Positions 26,831 to 35,038 of a DNA stretch of 35,323 nt are shown here, in pieces. The DNA is taken from positions 1 to 35,323 of the forward strand of contig CAIRYK010000036.1 in assembly GCA_903882805.1 (NCBI GenBank). Reading direction: 5' to 3'. The notes below the pieces were generated by a model, which saw only the letters and a program-made list of their open reading frames with translations, did no database searches and had not been told where the DNA came from. Numbering within the stretch: position 1 is the stretch's first letter; the number at the start of each line of letters is the position of its first letter. The position numbers and the translations under genes were made by a program. The stretch is from an uncultured Bacteroidota bacterium. Lineage in GTDB: Bacteria; Bacteroidota; Bacteroidia; Chitinophagales; Chitinophagaceae.

Positions 26831-27670
26831 CTAAATTTCTGCAACTTTCAAAATATCTTTCAGGCGTACGCCTTTTTCGGTTTGTACAAGCGAGCAGCAC
26901 TCGTTTACCGGGTCGTGCTCAAAAAACAGCGTCCAGTTATTGGCTACAGCTTCTTTCAGTATTTTGGCTTTTTCATTCAGGGTTTCCAGCGGGCGCATAT
27001 CGTAGGCCATTACCCATGGCAGCGATATGTGCGCAGTGCTTGGGAAGAGATCGGCACAGAAAAACACGGTGGTGTCTTTGTACTTAATCTGCGGCAGCAT
27101 CATGGCGTCGGTGTGGCCGTTTACGTAGCGTATGCGTATGTCGGGCATCCATTCGTCGCCATCAGCAGTTTCAATAAACCGTAGTTGCCCGCTTTCCTGT
27201 ATGGGCAGTATATTTTCTTTGAGAAACGATGCGCGTTCGCGCTCGTTGGGCGCCAATGCCGAGTCCCAATGCTGGCGGTTGGTCCAGTAGAGTGCATTTT
27301 TGAATACCGGTACCAGTTTGTCGCCGTCGCGTTTTATAGAGCCGCCACAATGATCGAAATGTAGGTGCGTGAGGAAAACATCGGTGATATCGTCGGTGGT
27401 AAAGCCCAGCGAAGCGAGGCCTTTTTCTATACTGTCTTCGCCATGAGGGTAATAGTGACTGAAAAATTTAGCGTCTTGCTTATCGCCCATGCCGTTATCT
27501 ATCAGTATTTTCTGATTGCCGTGCTCAATAAGTAGGCAGCGCATAGCCCAGCTACACATATTGTTATCGTCGGCGGGATTGGCTTTGTTCCACATAGATT
27601 TTGGCACTACGCCAAACATGGCTCCGCCATCCAGCTTAAAATGTCCTGCGTTTATTGCATGTAGTTTCAT
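26831..27670 (-). CDS. MBL-fold metallo-hydrolase
   Basis: The 279-residue product has a complete metallo-beta-lactamase-fold metal site: HLHFDH at residues 102-107, His186 (NGHTDAM), Asp207 (CADLFP) and His252 (FEHDP). These families hydrolyse lactones, thioesters or other esters with two metal ions; the layout resembles the lactonase-like group, but the substrate cannot be told from sequence. There is no signal peptide, so it is probably cytoplasmic. The MFS transporter gene lies 44 bases upstream on the same strand, so the two may form a short operon. Length is normal for the family. Confidence 0.85.
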   Translation of the reverse strand: MKLHAINAGHFKLDGGAMFGVVPKSMWNKANPADDNNMCSWAMRCLLIEHGNQKILIDNGMGDKQDAKFFSHYYPHGEDSIEKGLASLGFTTDDITDVFLTHLHFDHCGGSIKRDGDKLVPVFKNALYWTNRQHWDSALAPNERERASFLKENILPIQESGQLRFIETADGDEWMPDIRIRYVNGHTDAMMLPQIKYKDTTVFFCADLFPSTAHISLPWVMAYDMRPLETLNEKAKILKEAVANNWTLFFEHDPVNECCSLVQTEKGVRLKDILKVAEI

Positions 27671-27714
27671 GATATTGTTATTTTATTATTGTTGAGTTTG
27701 TCTGCACCGCTAAG

Positions 27715-29046
27715 TTATTGGCCTTTGGGCAGCGCGGCTTGTTTTGTAATGGCAAGGTACAAAACAATAGCCCCTGCCACAAAAAATGTAATGAGCGCCA
27801 CTATGGCGCTGCGCATATTCATAATGCTGTCTATAAACCCAAACGACAGCATGCCGATAACGATAGCCAGTTTTTCGGTAACATCGTAAAAGCTGAAGTA
27901 GGAGGCAGTATCGTGGGTTTCGGGCATGAGCTTGGAGTAGGTAGAGCGGCTTAGCGACTGTATGCCGCCCATAATAAGACCCACTACTGCGGCTATTCCG
28001 TAAAACTGAGTAGCTGTATGGGTATAATAGGCTGCAATACACACCAGTATCCAGATAAATACTACAAATAATAATACCTGCAGATTGCCAAACCGTGCCG
28101 ATAGCCTGGCCATAATAAATGCGCCAGCAATGGCTACCAACTGTATAACGAGTATAACGCCAATAAGTTGCCCGGTTTCGAGGTTTAGCTCCTTGCTGCC
28201 AAAGATGGTGGCGGCCAGCATTACGGTTTGCACGCCCATGCTATAAAAAAAGAATGCGCCCAGATAGGTTTTGAGCACAGGCAGGCGTTTTATCTGCCGC
28301 CATACCTTACTCAGTTCGTTAAATCCGTTTACAAGCACATTGTGTTCAGGCTTGTTAGCAAGCGCTGTGCCCTTGGGCAACTTGAGGAAGGTGATTTGGG
28401 CAAAGCCTATCCACCAAAGACCCACGAGTACGAACGACAGACGCGCTGGAAAAGAACTGTCGGTAATGCCAAACAGCTTGGGATTGAGTACAAATACAAA
28501 ACAGATAAGCTGAAGGATAACGCTGCCTATGTAGCCATAGGCAAAGCCTTGGGCGCTCAGGCGGTCGCGCTGCTCCTCGGGCGCTATTTCGGGCAGGTAA
28601 GCATTGTAAAACACCAGACTACCGCAGTAACCCAGCGCCGCAATGCCTGAGAATATTATGCCTGCCTCAACAGTGTTGCCGGTAAAAAAATACAGGCAGC
28701 AGCACGATGCGGCGCCCATGTAGCAAAATAGCTGCATAAACCGTTTTTTATTCCCCTTGTAGTCGGCAATAGACGATAATATGGGGGATAGCAACGCAAT
28801 GATAAGGTAGGCAGTGGCTATAGAATAATCGAACAAGGAACTGTTTTTGACCTTGATACCAAAAAAAGATACAGTGTCCATAACCTGACCGTTAACCGTG
28901 GTTTGGGTAACGGCGGTATAGTAGGCCGGGAATATGGTAGACGTAATAACAAGGTTGTATGCCGAATTTGCCCAGTCGTACATAGACCATGCCCGCTGCA
29001 CAGACTTGTCGGTCTTTATTTGGGTTGTTGCGTTGGTGGTTGTCAT
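27715..29046 (-). CDS. MFS transporter, Atg22/UMF1-like
   Basis: The 443-residue product has about twelve membrane helices and begins with the Atg22-type signature SMYDWANSAYNLVITSTIFP. Other family features are the loop ADYKGNKKRFM after a helix pair, the charged LPEIAPEEQRDRLSAQGFAYG segment and the C-terminal half GGIQSLSRSTYSKLMPE. Members of the group are predicted effluxers, in fungi of vacuolar amino acids; the bacterial substrate is unknown. The frame is open to 29160, but I start at 29046 (MTTTNATTQ), because the upstream part is a TAGATAGT-type repeat array. Confidence 0.85.
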   Translation of the reverse strand: MTTTNATTQIKTDKSVQRAWSMYDWANSAYNLVITSTIFPAYYTAVTQTTVNGQVMDTVSFFGIKVKNSSLFDYSIATAYLIIALLSPILSSIADYKGNKKRFMQLFCYMGAASCCCLYFFTGNTVEAGIIFSGIAALGYCGSLVFYNAYLPEIAPEEQRDRLSAQGFAYGYIGSVILQLICFVFVLNPKLFGITDSSFPARLSFVLVGLWWIGFAQITFLKLPKGTALANKPEHNVLVNGFNELSKVWRQIKRLPVLKTYLGAFFFYSMGVQTVMLAATIFGSKELNLETGQLIGVILVIQLVAIAGAFIMARLSARFGNLQVLLFVVFIWILVCIAAYYTHTATQFYGIAAVVGLIMGGIQSLSRSTYSKLMPETHDTASYFSFYDVTEKLAIVIGMLSFGFIDSIMNMRSAIVALITFFVAGAIVLYLAITKQAALPKGQ

Positions 29047-29075
29047 GCGTGGTACTAAAGTAGGGGATTTTTGAA

Positions 29076-29109
29076 TATAGTAGATAGTAGATAGTAGATA
29101 GTAGGGAGT
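29076..29109 (+). repeat. TAGATAGT-type repeat array, copy c
   Basis: A perfect 10-bp tandem (ATAGTAGATA stepping by TAGATAG units, about three units) ends in GTAGGGAG. It lies 30 nt upstream of the MFS transporter start codon and is the cleanest tandem of the four arrays. Confidence 0.75.
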
Positions 29110-29202
29110 TAATAGGTTTATAGACCATAGGCGTAGTAAGGAGAAAGAAGTGATGCTCAATACATCTGAAAATAAGTGTGATTATTGGTAGTATATAAAT
29201 GT

Positions 29203-29236
29203 AGAAAGTCGGGAACTGGTATGATCCCGACTTTCT
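29203..29236 (-). terminator. terminator hairpin of the NHL gene (loop-conserved copy 1)
   Basis: The 12-bp stem AGAAAGTCGGGA/TCCCGACTTTCT has the 10-nt loop ACTGGTATGA. It sits 71 nt downstream of the minus-strand NHL gene. A near-identical hairpin, loop included, is at 31187-31230. Confidence 0.7.
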
Positions 29237-29306
29237 CTATCTTTTAAACATTAATTTATCTCATGTGTTTGGGTGTTTCAGGGATTTATTCTTATTCCCC
29301 TCGCTA

Positions 29307-30656
29307 CTATCTCCTAATTTCTAAATTTATTTCCTCAGATGAATTAGTTTCCTCATCAATAAATCGACATGGGTATATTCCCTGCGGTAGCGCTGATGGC
29401 AGCATAATTTTATTTTTTCCGGCAACTATCTTGCAGTTTAATAGTACACGACCGTATAAATCACTGATGAGCAATAATCCGGCTTTTTTCGTTACTACAG
29501 TAATGTCATCATCGGCAGGATTAGGGTAGATAAATAGTTGCTTTGTTTTTTCTTTCATTTCCTTTACGCCTGTAGGCGCTGTTACTTTTCTTACACGGAA
29601 GTTTTCAAAATCTGATATGTACAGGTTACCCCTTTTATCTACCGCCACACTGCCTTGACTGTTTAACTGGGCTGTATTTGCCGGAATACCATCCCCGTTA
29701 TAGCCATCTACACCCGTACCGGCATAGGTATTAATTATTCCGGATGCATTTATTATTCTTACCCTTGCGTTGCCATGATCCGATAAGTACAAATTGCCAT
29801 AATTATCTGTTGCTAAACCAGTACCACCGCTGAACTGTGCAGCCGTGGCAGGGCCGCCATCACCTCCATAACCCTCTGTACTGCCAACAATTGTAGTTAT
29901 ATTTCCGACTGTATTTACTTTACGCACATAGCACAGACTATCACTAATATACACATTGCCTATACTATCTATGGCTAATGCCAAGGGTTTGCGAAGCTAC
30001 GCTGCCAATGCAGGACCGCCATCGCCGCTATGACCGCCTGTACCCGTGCCGGCAAAGGTAGTAATAATACCGCCATATACTTTTCTTACCACATTGTTAT
30101 AATAGTCTGAAATGAATATATTGCCAAACCTGTCGGCAGCCACACCACGAGGATAAAAGAAATTGGCAGCGGTAGCGGGGCCGCCATCGCCTGTATAGCC
30201 TGTATGAAAGGAATCGCACATGCCGGCAAAAAGATGAATATAGCCAGATGTATCTATGCTTCTGATGCAATTGTAATAGTTATCAGAGAAGTAAATGATT
30301 CCCATAGTGTCTATCGCCATACCCCGAACATTACGAATCATTGCATTGGTAGCCGGGCCGCCATCGCCGCTATACCCCGATATACCATTGCCCGCTATGG
30401 TGGTGATAATACCCGATGCGTCAACTTTTTTTATCTTAAAATTAGTTGTGACAAAATAGACATTCCCGGCCTTGTCTATAGCTACCGCTCCCGGCCCCCC
30501 TATAGTGGCATCAATTGCCTGCCCCCCATCGCCTGAATCGCCCAAAAGTCCATTTCCGGCAAAAGTAGAAATCACTTGCGATGTGCAAACACTTGCCGAT
30601 AAAAGAATACTCAAAACGGAGAGTATGCATCTGAAAATTAAAGAAGTCTGTTTCAT
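29307..30656 (-). pseudogene. NHL-repeat T9SS protein interrupted by an in-frame amber codon
   Basis: The full frame is 450 codons with one TAG at 29997-29999 and no frameshift. It encodes a signal peptide (ILSVLSILLSASVCTSQ), six NHL-type propeller repeats of about 55 residues (I-x-T-x-AGxGxxGxxGDGGPA ... GNxYxSD), and a T9SS type A C-terminal domain (LFIYPNPADDDITV, LYGRVLL, GIYPCRF). At the stop the text is GPALAA-stop-LRKPLALAIDSIGN; the next repeats read GPATAAQFSGGTGLATDNYGN and IPANTAQLNSQGSVAVDKRGN, so Gln (CAG) is expected where TAG stands. Without read-through the product would lose two repeats and the sorting domain and could not be exported by T9SS. Either a recent nonsense mutation, a sequencing error, or suppression. 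Confidence 0.85.
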
Positions 30657-30858
30657 AGTGTGTTTTTTTGTATTAATATATCCTAAGTCTTCACGCTCAG
30701 GACTAAGCGAGGTTCGGTCTTCAGACCGGAATTGGGGATAAATGCCGCCAGACTTATTACAATAAAATTAGCCAATATTTTTTCAACATTCAATTATTTC
30801 TTGCTCACAAGCTCAGGCGGTAATGGTGATGTTGTAGCATAGAACATTCTATTATTCA

Positions 30859-31038
30859 CCGATGCTGTAGGCATCGCATATTTATAGAAAACATCTATGT
30901 ACAATCATCCGATGCTGTAGGCATCGAATGTACTAACCCTAAAAGAGATTTACCATGGTTATACACATACATGCGATACCTACGGCATCGGCTCGGCGTA
31001 TTCGGGTTGCTATACACATTCGATGCCTACAGCATCGG
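30859..31038. repeat. four-copy GATGCTGTAGGCATC hairpin cluster, inverted 2+2
   Basis: CCGATGCTGTAGGCATCG occurs at 30859-30876 and 30909-30926 (50 nt apart). The reverse form occurs at 30974-30991 (CGATACCTACGGCATCGG, two changes) and 31021-31038 (CGATGCCTACAGCATCGG, exact), 47 nt apart. Each word can itself fold as GATGC/GCATC around TGTAG. Confidence 0.8.
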
Positions 31039-31186
31039 TTATGTGGTAACAACTATGGTTCTCATTTCAGATGCACTTAAATTAACAGAGATAAGCGTAG
31101 TCGGAGAATACGCTTGAACGGTAGCCAATCTCTGATTGGCGAATAAGGCGATTAACTTGATTTAATATTGATTGGACTTGCATAGC

Positions 31187-31230
31187 AATGTAGAAAGTCG
31201 GGAACTGGTATGCCCCCGACTTTCTACATT
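31187..31230 (-). terminator. terminator hairpin of the copper-monooxygenase gene (loop-conserved copy 2)
   Basis: The 16-bp stem (31187-31202 with 31215-31230, core AGAAAGTCGGG) has a loop starting AACTGGTATG. It lies about 100 nt downstream of the minus-strand gene ending at 31334 and matches the hairpin at 29203-29236 in stem and loop. Confidence 0.7.
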
Positions 31231-31293
31231 TCTTAAAATCTCAATATTATATGAATATAGTTGACGCTGCTCAGGGTTGTACTTATTTCCCTC

Positions 31294-31328
31294 ACGACTA
31301 TCTACTAAGTACTAACGACTATCTACCC
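31294..31328 (-). repeat. TAGATAGT-type repeat array, copy d
   Basis: On the minus strand it reads GTAGATAGTCGTTAGTACTT and then AGTAGATAGTCGTG. It abuts the stop codon of the gene at 31334, as copy b does for the MBL gene. Confidence 0.7.
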
Positions 31329-31333
31329 AACCA

Positions 31334-32929
31334 TCAATGCACCACAACCAGTTTTTGCGATAGCACGCGCTGCGATGTTTTGAGTACTACTGTATAAGTG
31401 CCGGGGGCAAGGCCGGTAACCGGGAATGTAAATGCATTATAGCCGCTGCCAATTGTAGCGTTGGTCATGAGCTGCTTTACTACACGGCCCTGCACATCTA
31501 TGAGGTCTATAGAGCCCTGATCCTGATCTTCGAGGTAGCACTTTATGATTATGTCGCTAACAGCCGGGTTGGGGCATACATCCAGCAATTGCTGGCCGCG
31601 GTAGTAGTTGGCATACTGGCTGGCCGTGCTTAGGGCCACTGCGCTGTCTACTATCACATTTTCGTCGCCGGGGGCGTAGGCAGTGTAGAGGAAAAACACA
31701 ATCATCATTTCGTTGGTAGTGGCTTCGCCAGCTACTACATCCTGCGGTGGATTGCTTGGGTTTTCGGGGTTGGCGGTAGTATTGTCGTACACAGCCTCAG
31801 CGCGCAGGCTGGTGAGGTTAGGTATTTTCTTGAGGCGCGGCAGCATGTAGAAGCCCTGCCAGTGAAAATCCCATTTGTTGATGCGGATATAACGGTCGGT
31901 GTCGCCCGATGGCAGGATGCCATAGCTCTTTATGCTCTTGCCTATCAGGTGCATGTGCGGGAAGATACCCAACAACGATTGATCGCCGATACCAAAAGGC
32001 AGGCCTGCCGGAGGGAACTGCTCGGTGAAAGTTTTAACGGTATTGGCAGGTATGGCGAGCGGCGCATTGATAATAGGCGTTTCGTGATACAGCAATGGCT
32101 GTATAAATACCTGACGGAGACCGGTAGACGGGGCGAAATAGAAATGAATCTCTGTGCTGTCTTTGAGGCCGGCGGTGCCTGCAGGGTAGTGCATCTGTAT
32201 CACCAGGTCGCAATGGGCGCGCAGCCTCAGTCCGTAACCATTTGGGTAGGTCATAGGGTCGCTGCCGGGCACCCAAATGCCCACCATTTCAGAGTTGTTG
32301 CTGCCTGTGCCGCCAAAGTTGGGGTAGCCGGGTTCGGGAGTGAGCGAGTCGAGGTGCGGGCAAATGCCGGTAGTATCTGAGTACACCAGCACATGATGCA
32401 CAATAGATGGGTTGCCGGGCACGGCCTCGAAAGCGCGAATGTATTTGTCGGTAAGCAGTCCGCTGGGTATAGCAAAGCACTGATACACATCGCCGGTAGA
32501 GGCCGTAGATGTGTAAGTGGGTATGCGCACCACGAGATCGGGTGTGCCAGGAATAACGCCGGTGGTAGAGTATACAGGCACAGGCGGCGCCAGCGATGGC
32601 GTGCCTTGGGGGGTGCCGCCGTCTACCCAGCGATTGATGGTATTAATATCGGCGGCCGATAGTATGCGCTCGTGGGCCAGGTGCGAAAAAGTAGCATCGG
32701 GCGGCCAAGGCGGCATTTTTTTGCTGTTTACATCGGCTTTTATAGACGCTGCATAGTGCACGGCATCGAGGTAGGTAGTGAGCGAAAAGGGCGCTATACC
32801 GCCATCGTGGTGGCACGAGGTGCAATGGTTGAACAATATAGGGGCTACCTTAGTGCTCCAGTCGGGCGTTTGCGCATGCGCAGTGGCGCCCAGTAAGGCC
32901 AGCAGAGGCAGGAGTAATAGTTTTTTCAT
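31334..32929 (-). CDS. secreted cytochrome c / copper type II monooxygenase fusion with T9SS sorting domain
   Basis: The 531-residue product has a signal peptide (MKKLLLLPLLALLGATAHAQ). A small cytochrome c domain follows with heme motif CTSCH at 36-40 and a likely axial Met72 (KMPPWPP). Residues ~130-420 match copper type II ascorbate-dependent monooxygenases of the peptidylglycine hydroxylase/dopamine hydroxylase fold: HH at 178-179 and His247 (QMHYP) as one copper site, HMH at 325-327 and Met408 or 409 (TTNEMMIVFFLY) as the second. A T9SS type A C-terminal domain ends the chain (DVCPNPAVSDIIIK, GTYTVVL), with Cys in place of the usual Tyr or Phe before PNP. The likely role is extracellular oxidation of an unknown substrate, with the heme as possible electron donor; this is inferred. 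Confidence 0.8.
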   Translation of the reverse strand: MKKLLLLPLLALLGATAHAQTPDWSTKVAPILFNHCTSCHHDGGIAPFSLTTYLDAVHYAASIKADVNSKKMPPWPPDATFSHLAHERILSAADINTINRWVDGGTPQGTPSLAPPVPVYSTTGVIPGTPDLVVRIPTYTSTASTGDVYQCFAIPSGLLTDKYIRAFEAVPGNPSIVHHVLVYSDTTGICPHLDSLTPEPGYPNFGGTGSNNSEMVGIWVPGSDPMTYPNGYGLRLRAHCDLVIQMHYPAGTAGLKDSTEIHFYFAPSTGLRQVFIQPLLYHETPIINAPLAIPANTVKTFTEQFPPAGLPFGIGDQSLLGIFPHMHLIGKSIKSYGILPSGDTDRYIRINKWDFHWQGFYMLPRLKKIPNLTSLRAEAVYDNTTANPENPSNPPQDVVAGEATTNEMMIVFFLYTAYAPGDENVIVDSAVALSTASQYANYYRGQQLLDVCPNPAVSDIIIKCYLEDQDQGSIDLIDVQGRVVKQLMTNATIGSGYNAFTFPVTGLAPGTYTVVLKTSQRVLSQKLVVVH

Positions 32930-33017
32930 CGATTGGTTTTATTGAAATATAAAAATAGCAATTTTATCCAATTCGCATGAATTTATTTCCCATTTTTTGG
33001 GCTTTTTTGCCTGTGGC

Positions 33018-33527
33018 TTAATGCTCAAAAATATACATAACCACCGTGTATTGCCCCACGGTTTTGTTGTAGGTGGCTTCGAGCGTAATATGGCTCGGGG
33101 GGATGGTGTCGGTGGGCGATGGTTTGGGCATGAACACTACCTTTTTGTAGTCGGCCATGCCGGGGAAGAAGTTAGGCTGCAACGTTGTGGTATATCCCTG
33201 CGGCGCCAGGCAGTTGGTCAGAATCTGCTTATATTGGTGGTAGGTTTTGCCTGCCGCCTCTTTGTCTTTGGTTTGTATAAAAGCGCATTCGTAAAAAAGT
33301 CCGAGCGATGCTACAAAACGGGCGCCTATGCTGCCCGGTACTTTGACGCCGGTCTCCCAGGTGGTAGCGCTCACGTTTTCGGCTGTTTTTTTGCCACGGA
33401 TGTTGCGAAACTGGTTAGGGCCGTCGGCGGCAATGGTGGCGACGGCGTCGCAAAAGTCGGAGTCTTGCGCTTGTGCGCTGCCACAACGCCACATAATGCT
33501 CAGTAAAATAAGTAGGAAATACCGCAT
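33018..33527 (-). CDS. small secreted protein of unknown function
   Basis: I do not recognise this 169-residue product. It has a signal peptide (MRYFLLILLSIMWRCGSAQA) and a mature part with Cys residues at SDFCDAV, YECAF and TNCLAP. The spacing of SDFCDAVATIAADGPNQF, then a C-terminal strand QYTVVMYIFEH, suggests a compact periplasmic or secreted fold. The frame is open to 33599, but the extension spoils the signal peptide, so the ATG at 33527 is used. It stands alone on the minus strand between the copper-monooxygenase gene and the divergent L,D-transpeptidase. No T9SS domain is present. Confidence 0.65.
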   Translation of the reverse strand: MRYFLLILLSIMWRCGSAQAQDSDFCDAVATIAADGPNQFRNIRGKKTAENVSATTWETGVKVPGSIGARFVASLGLFYECAFIQTKDKEAAGKTYHQYKQILTNCLAPQGYTTTLQPNFFPGMADYKKVVFMPKPSPTDTIPPSHITLEATYNKTVGQYTVVMYIFEH

Positions 33528-33668
33528 AACTAACCGCAAGATAAAGAAAACAATGGAGCTGCGCTGCCCATAAATAGGAGCGGGCATTACGGGTTGCAAG
33601 CTACTGAGCCATTTCTTAATGGTTTCAAAAAGTTGAGGTGGACTGCCATTTTTACCGTAAATATTGGG

Positions 33669-33676
33669 TATCTTTG
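33669..33676 (+). promoter_or_regulatory. -7 box for the L,D-transpeptidase gene
   Basis: TATCTTTG matches the TAnnTTTG consensus exactly, 46 nt upstream of the ATG at 33722. The same octamer precedes the methyltransferase gene at 1947. No -33 element at the usual distance was convincing. Confidence 0.4.
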
Positions 33677-33721
33677 CTAAGCAACATCATTATTATTAAC
33701 TACAAACTAAAACAAACGCCT

Positions 33722-34570
33722 ATGAGAAAGTTGATTGTGTTTTTGTTTGTAAGTCTTGTTCTCAATGCATCCTTCATGCCCGTGCCCGACGCAACCAACA
33801 CCGTTAGCGCCGACGCCCGACTGGAGCGCCACATTACCGGTATCTACCGGCAGATTGATTTTAGCCGTAACGACCGGCTGCCATACGAAGTTTTCAGCAA
33901 GGCTTACCATGGATACCTCAATCTGCGCCAGGCAGGTAAACTGAATGTCAACAACGAAATATTGACGATTTGCGACTTTGATCTGCCTTCTACCCAGAAC
34001 CGTATGTGGATACTGGATCTGGCAAAAAAGACAGTGCTGTTCAACAATCTGGTAGCGCACGGACAAGGTACCGGCGAAGACTGCGCAGAGGCTTTTTCTA
34101 ATAAGCCGAACTCGCACCAGAGCAGTCTGGGCTTTTATGTAACCGGCGAAACCTACGATGGCGAGCATGGACTATCGCTGAGGCTGGTAGGTATGGACGA
34201 GGGTTTTAACGATGCCGCCTTCGACCGTGATATAGTGGTGCATGGCGCACCTTATGTGTGCACCAAGTATATATGCGAAAACGACCGACTGGGCCGTAGC
34301 TGGGGTTGCCCGGCAGTACCCGAAAAGCTATCGGCGCCCATCATCAATACCATAAAAGACAGCACCTGTTTGTTTATTTATTTCCCCGACCATAAATACC
34401 TGGCATCGTCGCAGTGGCTGAATAAAAAGCCGGGCAGCTTGCCAGAGGGCGATATGATGGCCGGACTATTAACCACCCAGCAGGCCATGAAGCCTACGCC
34501 CAAAGTGCGCATAATACAATATGTAGACAAAAACGGCCATATAGACAGCACGAAAACAATACCGTATTGA
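33722..34570 (+). CDS. murein L,D-transpeptidase catalytic-domain family protein
   Basis: The 282-residue product has a signal peptide (MRKLIVFLFVSLVLNASFMP) and the YkuD_2-type L,D-transpeptidase core: FSNKPNSHQSSLGFY, GLSLRLVGMDEGFND, VVHGAPYV (His174) and GRSWGCPAVP with catalytic Cys196. Enzymes of this fold form 3-3 cross-links or attach proteins to peptidoglycan via meso-diaminopimelate; family members with this spaced motif are common in Bacteroidota, where the exact reaction is often unproven. The frame extends to 33638, but the ATG at 33722 gives the signal peptide and lies behind the -7 box. It is followed by a terminator at 34592-34621. Confidence 0.9.
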   Translation: MRKLIVFLFVSLVLNASFMPVPDATNTVSADARLERHITGIYRQIDFSRNDRLPYEVFSKAYHGYLNLRQAGKLNVNNEILTICDFDLPSTQNRMWILDLAKKTVLFNNLVAHGQGTGEDCAEAFSNKPNSHQSSLGFYVTGETYDGEHGLSLRLVGMDEGFNDAAFDRDIVVHGAPYVCTKYICENDRLGRSWGCPAVPEKLSAPIINTIKDSTCLFIYFPDHKYLASSQWLNKKPGSLPEGDMMAGLLTTQQAMKPTPKVRIIQYVDKNGHIDSTKTIPY

Positions 34571-34591
34571 TATAGTTAAAGTGATATTTTG

Positions 34592-34621
34592 AAAGCCCTG
34601 CGCAATGCGTGGGGCTTTTTT
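34592..34621 (+). terminator. intrinsic terminator after the L,D-transpeptidase gene
   Basis: The stem AAAGCCC/GGGCTTT with a GCGCAATGCG-type inner pairing is followed by a run of T. It begins 22 nt after the stop codon. Confidence 0.8.
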
Positions 34622-34714
34622 GTGGTTGGAGGGGTAGTGGGGTAAACTGTATTGTAAGGCTCATGCCAGACAGCGTTTATTATCCGGTATATTCAAACAC
34701 ATAAACAGCTTCTG

Positions 34715-34864
34715 ATACCCAATCGGTTAAAATTCGGTGCCAACGCATGTCATTGCGTCGTTAGGCGCTACAGGTTTGTAGTTGAGTAATGTATTATTTA
34801 CAGGCTGCGTCCCGTAGCGTCGCAACAATGCCCGCATGGCGATTTTTAATGCCCAATCGGTATA
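34715..34864 (+). repeat. dispersed ~150-bp repeat, copy 3
   Basis: The best-preserved ends of the three copies: ATACCCAATCGGTTAAAATT at the left and TTTTTAATGCCCAATCGGTA at the right, which pair as imperfect inverted repeats. The centre holds GGTTTGTAGTTGAGTAAT. It lies 94 nt after a terminator, in the same orientation as copies 1 and 2. Confidence 0.85.
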
Positions 34865-35038
34865 ACAGGTAGTACAAGATATTTATTTGAACTGAAGGAA
34901 GACCTTAAGGTTAGTATACTATCGCTTATTTGTTTTTTTAGATATCGCCATAGTGACTTAAAAAAAGTGAAGTGTAAAAAGCAGCTTTCTCAACTTTAAG
35001 AAAAGTAGAAACCTCGGGTGGGATTTGTGGGTGAGGCT
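34865..35038. other. noncoding spacer before the tandem array
   Basis: 174 bases with no supportable gene and no clear signal apart from AT-rich words; it separates repeat copy 3 from the 113-bp tandem array. Confidence 0.4.

Larger units (their letters stand above)
30657..31333. other. intergenic region rich in short palindromes
   Basis: 677 bases with no supportable gene. Contents in order: a hairpin TTCGGTCT/AGACCGGAA near 30712-30731; four copies of a GATGCTGTAGGCATC word (30859-31038); hairpins AAGCGTA/TACGCTT (31093-31115) and GCCAATC/GATTGGC (31124-31140); the loop-conserved terminator (31187-31230); and a TAGATAGT-type array (31294-31328). Confidence 0.6.

Noticed and set aside
30859..31038. 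CRISPR-like array
   Set aside because: Repeats are 18 bp, in mixed orientation, without cas genes; spacers are not uniform.
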